Positions 7,539 through 15,839 of a stretch of DNA of 36,140 bases are shown here, piece after piece (position 1 is the first letter of the stretch; each line of letters opens with the position of its first letter). The notes beneath the pieces were generated by a model that was not told the origin of the DNA, did no database searches, and was given only the letters and a program-made list of their open reading frames with translations. The DNA comes from Burkholderiales bacterium UBA1834. GTDB taxonomy: Bacteria; Pseudomonadota; Gammaproteobacteria; Burkholderiales; Burkholderiaceae_C. Where the stretch lies: assembly GCA_002339015.1 (NCBI GenBank), contig DDJC01000092.1, forward strand, positions 657 to 36,796, in the 5' to 3' direction. The translations under genes were made by a program, and so were the position numbers.

Positions 7539-9029
7539 TCAGCCCTTCTTCTCAGAAGGCAGTTTGGAGACAAGCCGCAGAGAAACCGTGAGGCCCTCAA
7601 GCTGATAGTGAGGTTTGAGGAAGAACTTCGACGAGTAGTAGCCGGGAGCGCCCTCCACTTCTTCCACCACCACCTCGGCCGCGGCGAGCGGGCGCTCGGC
7701 TTTGGTGACTTCGGTCGAGTTGGTCGGATCCCCGTCCACGTAGTTCAAGATCCAGTCGTTCAGCCATGAGGCCATGGCGTCGCGGGACTTGAACGAACCC
7801 ACCTTGTCCCGCACGATGCACTTGAGGTAGTGGGCAAAGCGGCAGGTGGCAAAGAGGTAGGGCAGACGCGCCGCGAGTGCCGCGTTGGACGTGGCATCGG
7901 GATCGTCGTATTCAGCAGGCTTTTGCAGCGACTGGCCACCGATGAACGCCGCGAAATCGGAGTTCTTGCGGTGGATCATCGCCAGGAAGCCGTTCTTGGA
8001 GAGCTCGGCCTCGCGGCGGTCGGAGATCGAGATCTCGGTGGGGCACTTCATGTCCACGCCGCCGTCGTCGGACGGGAAGGTGTGCGTGGGCAGGTTCTGG
8101 ACCGCACCGCCGGACTCGACGCCACGGATGCGCGAACACCAGCCGTATTCCTTGAAGGAGCGGTTGATGTTGGTGGCCATGGCGTAGGCCGCGTTGGCCC
8201 AGCCGTACTTGCTGTGGTCGCCGCCGTTGGTCTCTTCTTCGAAATCGAATTCTTCGACGGGGCTGGTCTTGGCGCCATAGGGCAGGCGCGCCAGGAAGCG
8301 CGGCATGCACAGGCCCAGGTAGCGGGCGTCGTCGGATTCGCGCAGCGAGCGCCAGGCCGCGTACTCAGGCGTCTGGAAGATCTTGGTCAGGTCGCGCGGG
8401 TTGGCCAGCTCCTGCCATGACTCCATCTGCATCACGGCCGGGCTGGTGCCCGACAGGAAGGGGCAGTGGGCCGCCGCAGCGATCTTGGCCATTTCACCCA
8501 GCAGCTCGACATCCGGCGGGGTGTGGTCGAAATAGTAATCGCCCACGAGCGCGCCGAAGGGCTCGCCGCCGAACTGGCCGTACTCTTCTTCGTACAGCTT
8601 CTTGAACAGGGGCGACTGATCCCAGGCCGTGCCCTTGTAGCGCTTGAGCGTCTTGGCCAGATCCTGCTTGCTGATGTTCATCACGCGGATCTTGAGCTGC
8701 TCATCGGTCTCGGTGTTGTTCACCATGTAGTGCAGACCGCGCCAGGCCGACTCCAGCTTCTGGAAGTCTTCGTGGTGGATGATCAGGTTGACCTGCTCGG
8801 AGAGCTTCTTGTCGATCGCGGCGATCATGGCCTCGATGGACTTGACCGCATCGGCGCTGATGATGTTGGTGTGGGCCAGGGCCTGCTGGGCCAGGGTCTG
8901 CACCGCCTGCTCGACGGCGCCCTTGGCTTCGTCGGTCTTGGGCTTGAATTCCTTCTGCAGCAGCGAGGTGAACTCGTTGCCTTCGAGGGTGACGCCTGCC
9001 AGCGCCGAGCTTTGTTGCTGTTCAGCCAT
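7539..9029 (-). CDS. tssC: TssC (VipB), large T6SS sheath subunit
   Basis: TssC forms the contractile T6SS sheath with TssB. The 496-aa length and sequence are typical: KKLSEQVNLIIHHEDFQKLE and SAWRGLHYMVNNTETDEQLK near residues 70-110, GALVGDYYFDHTPPDVELLG, and a C-terminus with LVSKLPSEKKG. The ATG at 9027-9029 has AGGAG nine bases upstream. It follows tssB by 20 bp, so the two interlocking subunits are co-translated at close to equal levels. Confidence 0.98.
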   Translation of the reverse strand: MAEQQQSSALAGVTLEGNEFTSLLQKEFKPKTDEAKGAVEQAVQTLAQQALAHTNIISADAVKSIEAMIAAIDKKLSEQVNLIIHHEDFQKLESAWRGLHYMVNNTETDEQLKIRVMNISKQDLAKTLKRYKGTAWDQSPLFKKLYEEEYGQFGGEPFGALVGDYYFDHTPPDVELLGEMAKIAAAAHCPFLSGTSPAVMQMESWQELANPRDLTKIFQTPEYAAWRSLRESDDARYLGLCMPRFLARLPYGAKTSPVEEFDFEEETNGGDHSKYGWANAAYAMATNINRSFKEYGWCSRIRGVESGGAVQNLPTHTFPSDDGGVDMKCPTEISISDRREAELSKNGFLAMIHRKNSDFAAFIGGQSLQKPAEYDDPDATSNAALAARLPYLFATCRFAHYLKCIVRDKVGSFKSRDAMASWLNDWILNYVDGDPTNSTEVTKAERPLAAAEVVVEEVEGAPGYYSSKFFLKPHYQLEGLTVSLRLVSKLPSEKKG

Positions 9030-9049
9030 GTCGATTCACTCCTGGGCGC

Positions 9050-9547
9050 TTATTGCTCGTCGGCGGGTTTGGCGGCGGCCGTCAGCGACTGCAGCAGCGA
9101 CGGGTCGTTCAGGACCTTGTTGATCAGCTCTTCGGCACCGGTCTTGCCGTCCATGTAGGTGATCAGGTTGGACAGCTGGGTGCGGGCCTCCAGCAGCTTG
9201 TTCAGGCCCTCGACCTTGCGCGCCACGGCGGCGGGCGAGAAGTCGTCCATGTTCTCGAACGTGATGTCCACAGGCAGGTTGCCCTCACCGGTGAGGGTGT
9301 TGGGCACCTGGAAGGCCACGCGGGGCTTCATGGACTTCATGCGGGCGTCGAAGTTGTCGACGTCGATCTCCAGGAACTTGCGATCGGCCACGGCGGGCAG
9401 GGGATCGGCGGGCTTGCCCGACAGGTCGGACATGACACCCATCACGAAGGGCAGCTGCACCTTCTTCTCGGCGCCGTACAACTCGACGTCGTATTCGATC
9501 TGCACGCGGGGCGCGCGGTTGCGCGATACAAACTTTTGTCCGCTCAT
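9050..9547 (-). CDS. tssB: TssB (VipA), small T6SS sheath subunit
   Basis: TssB pairs with TssC to build the contractile sheath. The 165-aa product from the ATG at 9545-9547 begins MSGQKFVSRNRAPRVQIEYD, and contains KKVQLPFVMGVMSDLSG and the central RMKSMKPRVAFQVPNTLTGE. I choose this ATG instead of the one six codons earlier because GGAG lies seven bases upstream of it and because TssB proteins normally start here. The 112 bp between tssA and tssB carry a run of hairpins that could set sheath gene output. Confidence 0.97.
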   Translation of the reverse strand: MSGQKFVSRNRAPRVQIEYDVELYGAEKKVQLPFVMGVMSDLSGKPADPLPAVADRKFLEIDVDNFDARMKSMKPRVAFQVPNTLTGEGNLPVDITFENMDDFSPAAVARKVEGLNKLLEARTQLSNLITYMDGKTGAEELINKVLNDPSLLQSLTAAAKPADEQ

Positions 9548-9599
9548 GGAATGACTCCGTTTCAATGACCGTTAAGCTCAACGAACCACATTACAACAC

Positions 9600-9659
9600 C
9601 GGCACGAGGCCGTGAGACCCCTCTAAAGGGGTCCCTAAATCTTAGGGGCCCCAAGGGGC
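9600..9659 (-). promoter_or_regulatory. Stack of four hairpins between tssA and tssB
   Basis: Reading the minus strand from the tssA stop, four consecutive perfect inverted repeats occur: GCCCC/GGGGC (9659-9648, loop TT), CCCTAA/TTAGGG (9647-9633, loop GAT), GACCCCT/AGGGGTC (9633-9616, loop TTAG) and CGGC/GCCG (9612-9600, loop CTCGT). There is no poly-T run, so it does not read as a simple intrinsic terminator. A processing, attenuation or mRNA-protection role between the initiator-cap gene tssA and the sheath genes is my inference. Confidence 0.55.
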
Positions 9660-10736
9660 TCAATAACCACCGCCGCCTCCGGCCACGGTATCGGGGTCCA
9701 CCCCCATGATCTTGGCGACCTCGTTGAGGGCCTCGGGGGCCAGCTCCTTGACGAGTTCCAGGAAGTTCTTGTCGATCAGGCGCTGGGCGCGGCGCAGCAG
9801 CAACTGGGCCGGGCTGGTGGGCTCGGTGCGTTCCAGGTACTGGCACACCAGGTCGATGGCCTTGATCGCATCCTCGCGGGTGTCGATCGAGTCGCCCAGG
9901 CCGCCGCCGCGGCTGCCCCGACGTGGTGCACTGCCGGCCTCGCCGGCATCGCTGTCGCCCCCCGCCAGGTCGCCCAGCAGGCTGTCGAGGTCCAGGTCGT
10001 CGCCGCTCTCGCTGCTCTGCTCCTGGGGCGTGACACGCACCAAGCCGGCCAACATGTCCTTGAGCGTGTCGCACGAAGGTGCGCGGCCGTAGCCGACGCG
10101 GTCCTGCAACAGACTGATGAGGGCATCGAGCTCACTGATCGCACGCTGGCCCAGGTCCTTGAGGGTGTCGTCCTCGGCGATGGCCGCGCCCAGCATCTGC
10201 TCGACCGAATCCGCGCTCATGGGGGACTCGTCTTCGCGTGCCGGAATTTTTTCCAGCGCCACTTCGATGTCGCGCACGGTGAGCTGGCCCACGGCGCGGC
10301 TGCGGAACACCAGCGACTGCCGGACATCGCCCAGCAGGCCGGTACTGTCTTCAAGTTGCGACAGCACGTTCAGGCGGGCGTAGGGGTCGCCGTCATCCGG
10401 GTCGGGCTTGGGATGCACGTCGTCCCAGTAGCGCTCGAGCAGCTCGCGCAGCAGCCGCAGGGTGTGCGGCAGGGACGACAGCCCTTCGCGGTGCAGCAGG
10501 GCCCGGCCCCACAGAATGGCCACGCGGATGTCGCGGGTGCGGTTGAAGAGCTCTTCAGCCTTGTCCTTGACACCGCCCCAATCAGGTGGTTCGGCGGACG
10601 AGAACTGGGTTTCGGGCTTGCCTTCGGCAGCCTTGTTCAGCTCGAGGAAATCGTTGTCGTATTCCAGGTCTTCGCCACAAGGGGGATCCCCCAGTGGCTC
10701 CAGCCAGGCATCGACTTGGGCAGCGCTGTCACTCAT
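9660..10736 (-). CDS. tssA: TssA, T6SS sheath/tube assembly chaperone
   Basis: TssA proteins share an ImpA N-terminal domain and guide baseplate recruitment and tube/sheath polymerisation, then may stay at the distal end or baseplate. The 358-aa protein shows the ImpA N-domain: WLEPLGDPPCGEDLEYDNDF at residues 11-30, then RDIRVAILWGRALLHREGL and LRLLRELLERYWDDVHPKPD. The middle is acidic and Ser/Gly-rich (about 245-280), and a short helical C-terminal domain (EDAIKAIDLVCQYLERTEPT; AQLLLRRAQRLIDKNFLELV) precedes a Gly-rich tail ending in Tyr. It is the first gene of the visible operon; the promoter should lie in 10737-11020. Confidence 0.95.
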   Translation of the reverse strand: MSDSAAQVDAWLEPLGDPPCGEDLEYDNDFLELNKAAEGKPETQFSSAEPPDWGGVKDKAEELFNRTRDIRVAILWGRALLHREGLSSLPHTLRLLRELLERYWDDVHPKPDPDDGDPYARLNVLSQLEDSTGLLGDVRQSLVFRSRAVGQLTVRDIEVALEKIPAREDESPMSADSVEQMLGAAIAEDDTLKDLGQRAISELDALISLLQDRVGYGRAPSCDTLKDMLAGLVRVTPQEQSSESGDDLDLDSLLGDLAGGDSDAGEAGSAPRRGSRGGGLGDSIDTREDAIKAIDLVCQYLERTEPTSPAQLLLRRAQRLIDKNFLELVKELAPEALNEVAKIMGVDPDTVAGGGGGY

Positions 10737-10809
10737 GGTTGGCCGTGCTTGATGGGTTGGATGGCAAAAATGCGTTGGGAACCGCTGGACTGTAGCGCTG
10801 CGTTGTGAA

Positions 10810-10826
10810 CATGCCGTGGTGGCATG
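10810..10826. promoter_or_regulatory. Inverted repeat in the divergent tssA / outer-membrane gene spacer
   Basis: The 284-bp spacer between tssA (minus) and the outer-membrane protein gene (plus) contains the perfect inverted repeat CATGCC-GTGGT-GGCATG. It lies 74 bp upstream of the tssA start and 195 bp upstream of the other start, a position where a repressor could act on the T6SS promoter. I could not identify convincing -35/-10 or sigma-54 (GG-N10-GC) elements for either gene. Confidence 0.3.
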
Positions 10827-11020
10827 GCTCGCATGGTGTGGTCAGCCCAGCAAGGGGTCAATCCTACGGTTTAGGAGACGAGCCCCCACGGACGCGACTG
10901 GGCAGGAAACAACAGCTTGAGAAAAGCACCGGCAGCACCTGCCCTTATCCGGCGATCTGGCCGGCGCACGCCTTCTACAGTGGCGCCTTCCGACCCACGT
11001 CAAACGCCAAGGAGCACGCC

Positions 11021-11698
11021 ATGCCCTCACCGAACCCTCTTCTGCGCTGCGCCCCGCTGGTGCTGTCTGCCACCGTGCTGTCGGGCGCCCTGGCGGCCTC
11101 TGCCCGGGCAGGCGAAGCGTATGGCGCCGTGGGTTTTCCCGGGGTGCTGGGCGGCTATGCCCAGACCGTCAATGAGCACCTGGTGTTGCGTGCGGACTAC
11201 GCCACCCTGGGCCGCCACAACAAGGACGGCGAGCGCGAAGGCATCAACTACCGGGGCAAGCTCAAGCTGGCCCGCGTAGGGCTGTTCGCCGACTACTTCC
11301 CGGCGCGTGGCAGCGGCTTTCGCCTGACCGGCGGCCTGACCGTCAACGACATGTCGCTCAAATTGCGCTCGAACATGCCCGCCGGCAGCACCATCAACGT
11401 GGGCGGCGTCAACTACATCGCCACCGGCAACGAGTACCTGAACGCCGACGTGAAGATCCCCAAGGTCACGCCCTACGTCGGCATCGGCTGGGGCCACCAT
11501 CGGCGTGAGCCCGGCTGGGGCCTGATCGCCGACATGGGTGTCTCCATCGGCAAGGCCAAGCTGGACGTGGACACGAACCTGGCGTCGTACGGCGTGCAAC
11601 AGGCCGACATCGACCGCGAGGTGCGCGACCTGCGCGACGACGTGGGCAAGGTGCGCGTGGTGCCCCAACTCAGCCTGGGCGCCAGCTACCGCTTCTGA
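11021..11698 (+). CDS. Small outer-membrane beta-barrel protein
   Basis: The 225-aa protein starts MPSPNPLLRCAPLVLSATVL, a Sec signal peptide with likely cleavage after an Ala near residue 28 (ASARAG). The mature part alternates polar and hydrophobic residues with strands such as HLVLRADYATLG, ARVGLFADYFPA, FRLTGGLTVNDM, VTPYVGIGWGHH, GWGLIADMGVSIG and the C-terminal LSLGASYRF, whose final Phe is the outer-membrane assembly signal. This predicts an eight-strand-type barrel. A short linker QADIDREVRDLRDDVGK precedes the last strand. The start is set by AAGGAG six bases before the ATG; longer upstream frames begin without signal peptide. Substrate unknown; a CarO-like or OmpW-like small barrel is possible but unverified. 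Confidence 0.82.
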   Translation: MPSPNPLLRCAPLVLSATVLSGALAASARAGEAYGAVGFPGVLGGYAQTVNEHLVLRADYATLGRHNKDGEREGINYRGKLKLARVGLFADYFPARGSGFRLTGGLTVNDMSLKLRSNMPAGSTINVGGVNYIATGNEYLNADVKIPKVTPYVGIGWGHHRREPGWGLIADMGVSIGKAKLDVDTNLASYGVQQADIDREVRDLRDDVGKVRVVPQLSLGASYRF

Positions 11699-11942
11699 CC
11701 GATCGCCAAGCCACCGCCCTTCGGGGCATGGATCCCGCGCCAGGCGATCACCCCCGCCTGGCCGGCCACCTGGGCCTTGCCATCGGTCACCGTTGGGGGG
11801 CAGACACACCAGGTTTTTCTTTGCGCAGACGGGTCGGTGGATCAGTTCCACCGGCCCGTTCTGCCTTGAGAGACACACGCGGCACGCATCATCCAGGGAT
11901 TCCCCGCATCAAGAGATTTCACATGCCGTCGACATAGTACTC

Positions 11943-13760
11943 ATGGCAGTAACAAATACGTCCAAGAAGCACCTGACCGTGGTGGGGGCGCCTGAGGCGA
12001 TCCATGGTCATCCCCAGGGCGCTGGGCCCGGCGCCCCGGGCATGGCGGCGGCCTCTGTGGGTGCCACGCCTGCCCCTCAGGCACCTCGCCCTGAAGCCAC
12101 GCGTCCGGTGGGCCCGCTGACCCGGCTGCTTCTGGGTGACGACTGGAAACAGCGCCTGCGCACCCGCCGTTCGCTGCTGGGCGCCATGAACTACGCGGCC
12201 TTCGCTGTCCTGATCAACCTGGCGGCCCGGCAGGGCTGGCTGCCCCAGGGACCGGTGCTGCAGGTCACCGGCGTGACGCTGGCCATGGTGCTGGTGTTCT
12301 ACGCCCTGCTGCGCAGCGGGCTGAACAGGCAGTTCTCCGATCCGTCCATGACCATGCCGCAGATGCTGCTGCCCGCCACGATCACGGCCTGGATGTACAC
12401 CTTCGGCGGACCGCTGCGCGATGTCGTGCTGGTGCTGCTGGCCCCGGTGCTGCTGTTCGGGTTCAGGCACCTGCGGCCGGCCAAGGTACGGCTGCTGAGC
12501 GGCTATGTGCTGGCCCTGATGGGCTGCGTGATGATCTGGCTGGTGCACAACGACCCCAAGGCCCACGACATGGGCAACGAGCTGCTGCGCTTCATGCTGG
12601 TGGCCGTGGTGGTGGTCACACTGTGGCAGTACACGGCCAGCGACACCGAGGAAAGCTCGGGCGTGCTGCACGCGCTGGGCGTGATGCTGTTCACGCACGA
12701 CGCCAAGCAGCGTCTGCGCATCCAGCGCTACATGATGGCGGCGGCCAATTTCGTGATCTGCACGGTCGTGCTGGCCTATGCGGTGAGCACGGGTGCCGTG
12801 AGCGCGGACTCCGGCTGGTGGCTGGGCTGTTTCATGATGGTCAACGTGGGCGCGTTCTACGCCCTGCTGCGCAGCGGCCTGAACCTGCACTTCGCGGACC
12901 CGTCGCTCACCCTGCCGCAGATCATGGTGGCGCTCGTCTGCGTGGTCTGGTCCTACGCCATCCTGGGTGAATCACGCGGCGCGGCGCTGATCCTGCTGGC
13001 CCTGATCCTGATGTTCGGCATGTTCAACCTGACAGCCAAGCAGACACGGATGGCGGCTTTCTTCGCACTGTGCGCCCAGGGCCTGACGATGCTGTTCATG
13101 GCCACCCTGGCGCCCGAGCGCTTTCCGGCGCGCCAGGAGATGGTGAACTTCCTGTTCGCCTGCACCTCGCTGCCGACCATCTCGGTGCTGTCCGGCCAGT
13201 TGAGCACGCTGCGCCACCGCCTCCAATCGCGCAAGGAAGAACTGGCCGAGGCGCTTTCACGCATCCAGACACTGGCCACGCGCGACGAACTCACGGGGCT
13301 GTTCAACCGCCGCCACATGATGGAGGCGCTGTCGCTGCAGAAGAAGTTCAGCGACCAGGGCGGCAGGATCTTCTGCATCGGCATCCTGGACATCGACCAC
13401 TTCAAGCACGTGAACGACACGCATGGCCACGGCGTGGGCGATGAGGTGCTGCGGCACTTCGCCCGGCAGGCACAGTCGGTGATGCGCGACTCGGACGTGA
13501 TCGCACGATGGGGCGGCGAGGAATTCCTGCTGATGCTGACAGACTGCAGGCTCGATCAGGCCGAGGCCGGGCTGGAGCGGTTGCGCGAGGTGATCAACGC
13601 CGCCCCCATGTCGGACACGGTGCCGGCGCTGCGCGTGACCTTCTCGTCGGGGCTGACCGAGCAGCGCTACGAGGAGACGCTGGACCAGACCATCGAGCGG
13701 GCCGATCAGGCGCTCTACCGCGCCAAGCGCGGCGGACGCAACCGGACGATGGCCAGCTGA
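11943..13760 (+). CDS. Membrane diguanylate cyclase with duplicated multi-pass sensor domain
   Basis: The C-terminal GGDEF domain (about residues 440-605) makes cyclic di-GMP from two GTP. The signature is GGEEF at 524-528 within ARWGGEEFLL, metal and GTP-binding residues lie in FCIGILDIDHFKHVNDTHGH, and an RxxD inhibitory site (RDSD, 515-518) lies five residues before GGEEF, so product feedback is expected. Residues 1-60 are a Pro/Ala-rich cytoplasmic tail. Residues 67-225 and 253-410 are two copies of one membrane module: KQRLR at 69 and 255, and FYALLRSGLN at 119 and 305, exactly 186 residues apart, followed by SDPSMTMPQ and ADPSLTLPQ. A short coiled segment (415-440) joins sensor and enzyme. 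The ATG at 11943 lacks a clear ribosome site; the frame stays open upstream but without plausible sequence. Confidence 0.9.
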   Translation: MAVTNTSKKHLTVVGAPEAIHGHPQGAGPGAPGMAAASVGATPAPQAPRPEATRPVGPLTRLLLGDDWKQRLRTRRSLLGAMNYAAFAVLINLAARQGWLPQGPVLQVTGVTLAMVLVFYALLRSGLNRQFSDPSMTMPQMLLPATITAWMYTFGGPLRDVVLVLLAPVLLFGFRHLRPAKVRLLSGYVLALMGCVMIWLVHNDPKAHDMGNELLRFMLVAVVVVTLWQYTASDTEESSGVLHALGVMLFTHDAKQRLRIQRYMMAAANFVICTVVLAYAVSTGAVSADSGWWLGCFMMVNVGAFYALLRSGLNLHFADPSLTLPQIMVALVCVVWSYAILGESRGAALILLALILMFGMFNLTAKQTRMAAFFALCAQGLTMLFMATLAPERFPARQEMVNFLFACTSLPTISVLSGQLSTLRHRLQSRKEELAEALSRIQTLATRDELTGLFNRRHMMEALSLQKKFSDQGGRIFCIGILDIDHFKHVNDTHGHGVGDEVLRHFARQAQSVMRDSDVIARWGGEEFLLMLTDCRLDQAEAGLERLREVINAAPMSDTVPALRVTFSSGLTEQRYEETLDQTIERADQALYRAKRGGRNRTMAS

Positions 13761-13793
13761 GGGGCACGCCGCTCGCAGCCCCTGCCCTGCCGT

Positions 13794-14468
13794 TCAGGGA
13801 GCGTCGGGCGCCAGCACCTTGAGCAGCCAGTCGTTGAGATCGGCAATCTCCTCAGGACAGACCGAATGCGGCATGGCGTAGTCGTGCCATTCAACATCGT
13901 AGCCCAGGCCGGTCAGCGTCTCGCGAGCCTGCTGGCCACGGGCGATGTTCACGATGTCGTCATGGCGGCCATGCCCCATGAACACAGGCACGTCGGCATT
14001 GGCCGTGCTGCGTTCGGCCGCCAGCGTGTCCGCCAGCGGGAGGTAACCCGACAGGGCCACGACGCCGGCCAGGCGATGGCCATGGCGCAGGCCCGCCAGC
14101 AGCGCCATGGCACACCCTTGCGAGAACCCCATCAGCACGGTGCGCGCGGCCGGAACACCACGCGCCTGCTCACGTGCCAGCAGGGCTTCGATGTCGGCGA
14201 TGGACTGCCGCAGTCCGGTTTCGTCTTCCGGGCCGCGGCCGCCCATGGCGAGGATGTCGTACCAGGCGCGCATGGGGTAGCCGCCGTTGATGGTGACAGG
14301 GCGCACAGGTGCATTCGGGAACACGAAGCGCACCGGGCCGACCGGCGCCAGGCCCAGTTCCTCGCAGAGGGGGACGAAGTCATTGCCGTCGGCCCCCAGG
14401 CCGTGCAGCACGATGAGGGTGGCGGCCGGTGGAACGCCGGGGTCGATGTCGATGGTGTCGAGTGGCAT
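13794..14468 (-). CDS. Carboxylesterase / phospholipase-family alpha/beta hydrolase
   Basis: This 224-aa cytoplasmic hydrolase belongs to the carboxylesterase/lysophospholipase-like family (similar to bacterial EstB-type enzymes). It shows the oxyanion-hole segment LIVLHGLGADGNDF (18-31), the nucleophile motif GFSQG with Ser116, the acid Asp170 in GRHDDIV and catalytic His201 in MPHSVC, plus the family block FPNAPVRPVTINGGYPMRAW. It cleaves short-chain esters; the natural substrate is unknown. The ATG at 14466-14468 is preceded by AGGAGG eight bases upstream. A much longer open frame to 14840 has no support. It lies 82 bp downstream of the glycosyltransferase on the same strand and could be the last gene of that transcription unit. 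Confidence 0.9.
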   Translation of the reverse strand: MPLDTIDIDPGVPPAATLIVLHGLGADGNDFVPLCEELGLAPVGPVRFVFPNAPVRPVTINGGYPMRAWYDILAMGGRGPEDETGLRQSIADIEALLAREQARGVPAARTVLMGFSQGCAMALLAGLRHGHRLAGVVALSGYLPLADTLAAERSTANADVPVFMGHGRHDDIVNIARGQQARETLTGLGYDVEWHDYAMPHSVCPEEIADLNDWLLKVLAPDAP

Positions 14469-14550
14469 GGTGAGCGCCTCCTGGCGGCAAAGGGGCGACC
14501 GGAAAGGCGCCGATGGCCGAGATGCTAACGGGATTGGGTGGGGCAGGCGC

Positions 14551-15210
14551 TCAGGAGGCCATGGCCAGCAGCGTGTCGCCGAAGCCGCCACGCGCACGGG
14601 CATGGGTGCGCGCGCTGGTGACCACGCGCGGCGCGGCGCTCCAGGCGATGGTGGCACCGCAGCGCTGCAGAGCCTCGACCAGGGCCACGTCCTCGCTGCA
14701 CGCCAGCGGCGCGAAGCCGCCCGCCCGCTGGTACGCCAGCGCGCACACGCCCAGGTTGGCGCCATGGATGTGGCGGTGGCCATCGGCATCGCGGTAGTGG
14801 CGCTCAAAATGGCAGCGCACCGCTTCGCCGCGGTCACCATGCGGTGACCAGTCGCGCACCTCTACCGACCCACACACGGCCTGCGCGCCCAGGCGCAGTT
14901 GGGCCACCAGCCAATCGGGCGAGACGACGGTGTCGGCATCGGTGAAGGCCAGCCAGCGCGCGCCGGCCTGCAGCAGGTGGTGGGCGCCGGCCGCACGCGC
15001 CGCGCCGACATTGCGGGCCTGCACCTGCAGCACGTCCACCGCATGGGCCTGGGCCACCGCGAGCGAGCCATCGTCGCAATCGTCCAGCACGACCACCACG
15101 CGGACCGGCTCGCCCCGCAAGGCGGGATGCCGGGCCGCGGCGATCACGGCCACGAGGCACACGCCCAGGCAGGCCTCTTCGTTGTGCGCGGGAATGACGA
15201 TGCCGATCAT
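14551..15210 (-). CDS. Family 2 glycosyltransferase (GT-A fold)
   Basis: A 219-aa soluble glycosyltransferase that would move a sugar from a nucleotide donor. Residues 1-15 (MIGIVIPAHNEEACL) are the classic GT2 opening, VVVLDDCDDGS (39-49) follows, and the metal-binding DAD motif is at 91-93 in AFTDADTVVSPDWL. The acceptor region has HIHGANLGVCALAYQRAGGF and SEDVALVEALQRCGA. No membrane helix is present, so it should act on a soluble or membrane-surface acceptor. Its ATG (15208-15210) overlaps the stop of the upstream methyltransferase by 4 bp (ATGA), a strong sign of coupled translation and joint function. Confidence 0.9.
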   Translation of the reverse strand: MIGIVIPAHNEEACLGVCLVAVIAAARHPALRGEPVRVVVVLDDCDDGSLAVAQAHAVDVLQVQARNVGAARAAGAHHLLQAGARWLAFTDADTVVSPDWLVAQLRLGAQAVCGSVEVRDWSPHGDRGEAVRCHFERHYRDADGHRHIHGANLGVCALAYQRAGGFAPLACSEDVALVEALQRCGATIAWSAAPRVVTSARTHARARGGFGDTLLAMAS

Positions 15211-15833
15211 GTGGCGGGCACGGACTCGGCACCACGGGCCACGGAGACCCCGGCAGGCGACCACACGTCCAGCAGGAAATCGTCTTCCTCGTGGTGGACC
15301 AGCCGTGTCCAGCCGGGGTGGCCGCCCAGGCGCGCATGGATGTCGTGCGTGGCGTGTCGGCGGTCCGCGAAGTCGGGCCGCCAGTGACAGGCGACCAGGC
15401 AGCCCTGCGGTGCGAGGCTGCCGCGGCATGCCTGCGCCAGGGCCTGAAGATCGGCCAGGGAGATGTAGTAGGCCCATTCGCTGACGACGATGAGGTCGAA
15501 GTGCCCCGCCGGCCATTGCATCGGCAGGGTCTGCCGCACCACCCTCACGTGCCGGGCCGGGGCATGCCGTGCGAGGTGCGCCTGCGCAATGCGCACCGCA
15601 CTCTCGCAGGCGTCGCTGGCCATCAGTTCGTCACAGCGCTCGGCCAGGGCCGCCGTCAATGCGCCCGTGCCACAGCCCGTCTCGAAAGCACGGGCATAAC
15701 GCCGGTGAGGCAAGGCGGCCAGCAGCAGGGCCTGCTTGCGCTGCTCATACCAGCGCGTGTGCACCTTCCACGGATCTTCGTCTTGCTGGTACAGCTGTTC
15801 GAAGTGGTGGAGGCGGTCGTTCACCGCTTGCAC
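15207..15833 (-). CDS. SAM-dependent methyltransferase, NodS-like
   Basis: A class I methyltransferase of about 208 aa. The SAM-binding loop is ETGCGTG at 51-57 with an acidic residue at 74 (ASDACESAV), and the strand FDLIVVSEWAYYI precedes the core helix. The N-terminal pattern DPWKVHTRWYEQRKQALLLA is like that of the NodS family, which N-methylates the de-acetylated sugar of Nod factors in rhizobia; similarity to NodS is from motif recognition only. Translation probably begins at GTG (15831-15833), just 6 bp after the PIG-L stop, or at a second GTG three codons later; neither has a strong ribosome site, consistent with coupling to the upstream gene. Confidence 0.87.
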   Translation of the reverse strand: MQAVNDRLHHFEQLYQQDEDPWKVHTRWYEQRKQALLLAALPHRRYARAFETGCGTGALTAALAERCDELMASDACESAVRIAQAHLARHAPARHVRVVRQTLPMQWPAGHFDLIVVSEWAYYISLADLQALAQACRGSLAPQGCLVACHWRPDFADRRHATHDIHARLGGHPGWTRLVHHEEDDFLLDVWSPAGVSVARGAESVPAT

Positions 15834-15839
15834 GCCGGA

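Noticed and set aside
11699..11942. Possible gene or terminator in the 244-bp spacer between the outer-membrane protein and diguanylate cyclase genes
   Set aside because: An imperfect inverted repeat (GGTCGGTGG with CCACCGGCC) is present without a T-run, and no frame with a good start was found.
13794..14840. A 348-aa version of the carboxylesterase extending upstream
   Set aside because: The extra residues are Arg/Ala/Pro-rich, overlap the glycosyltransferase gene out of frame, and the internal ATG at 14468 has an excellent AGGAGG site.
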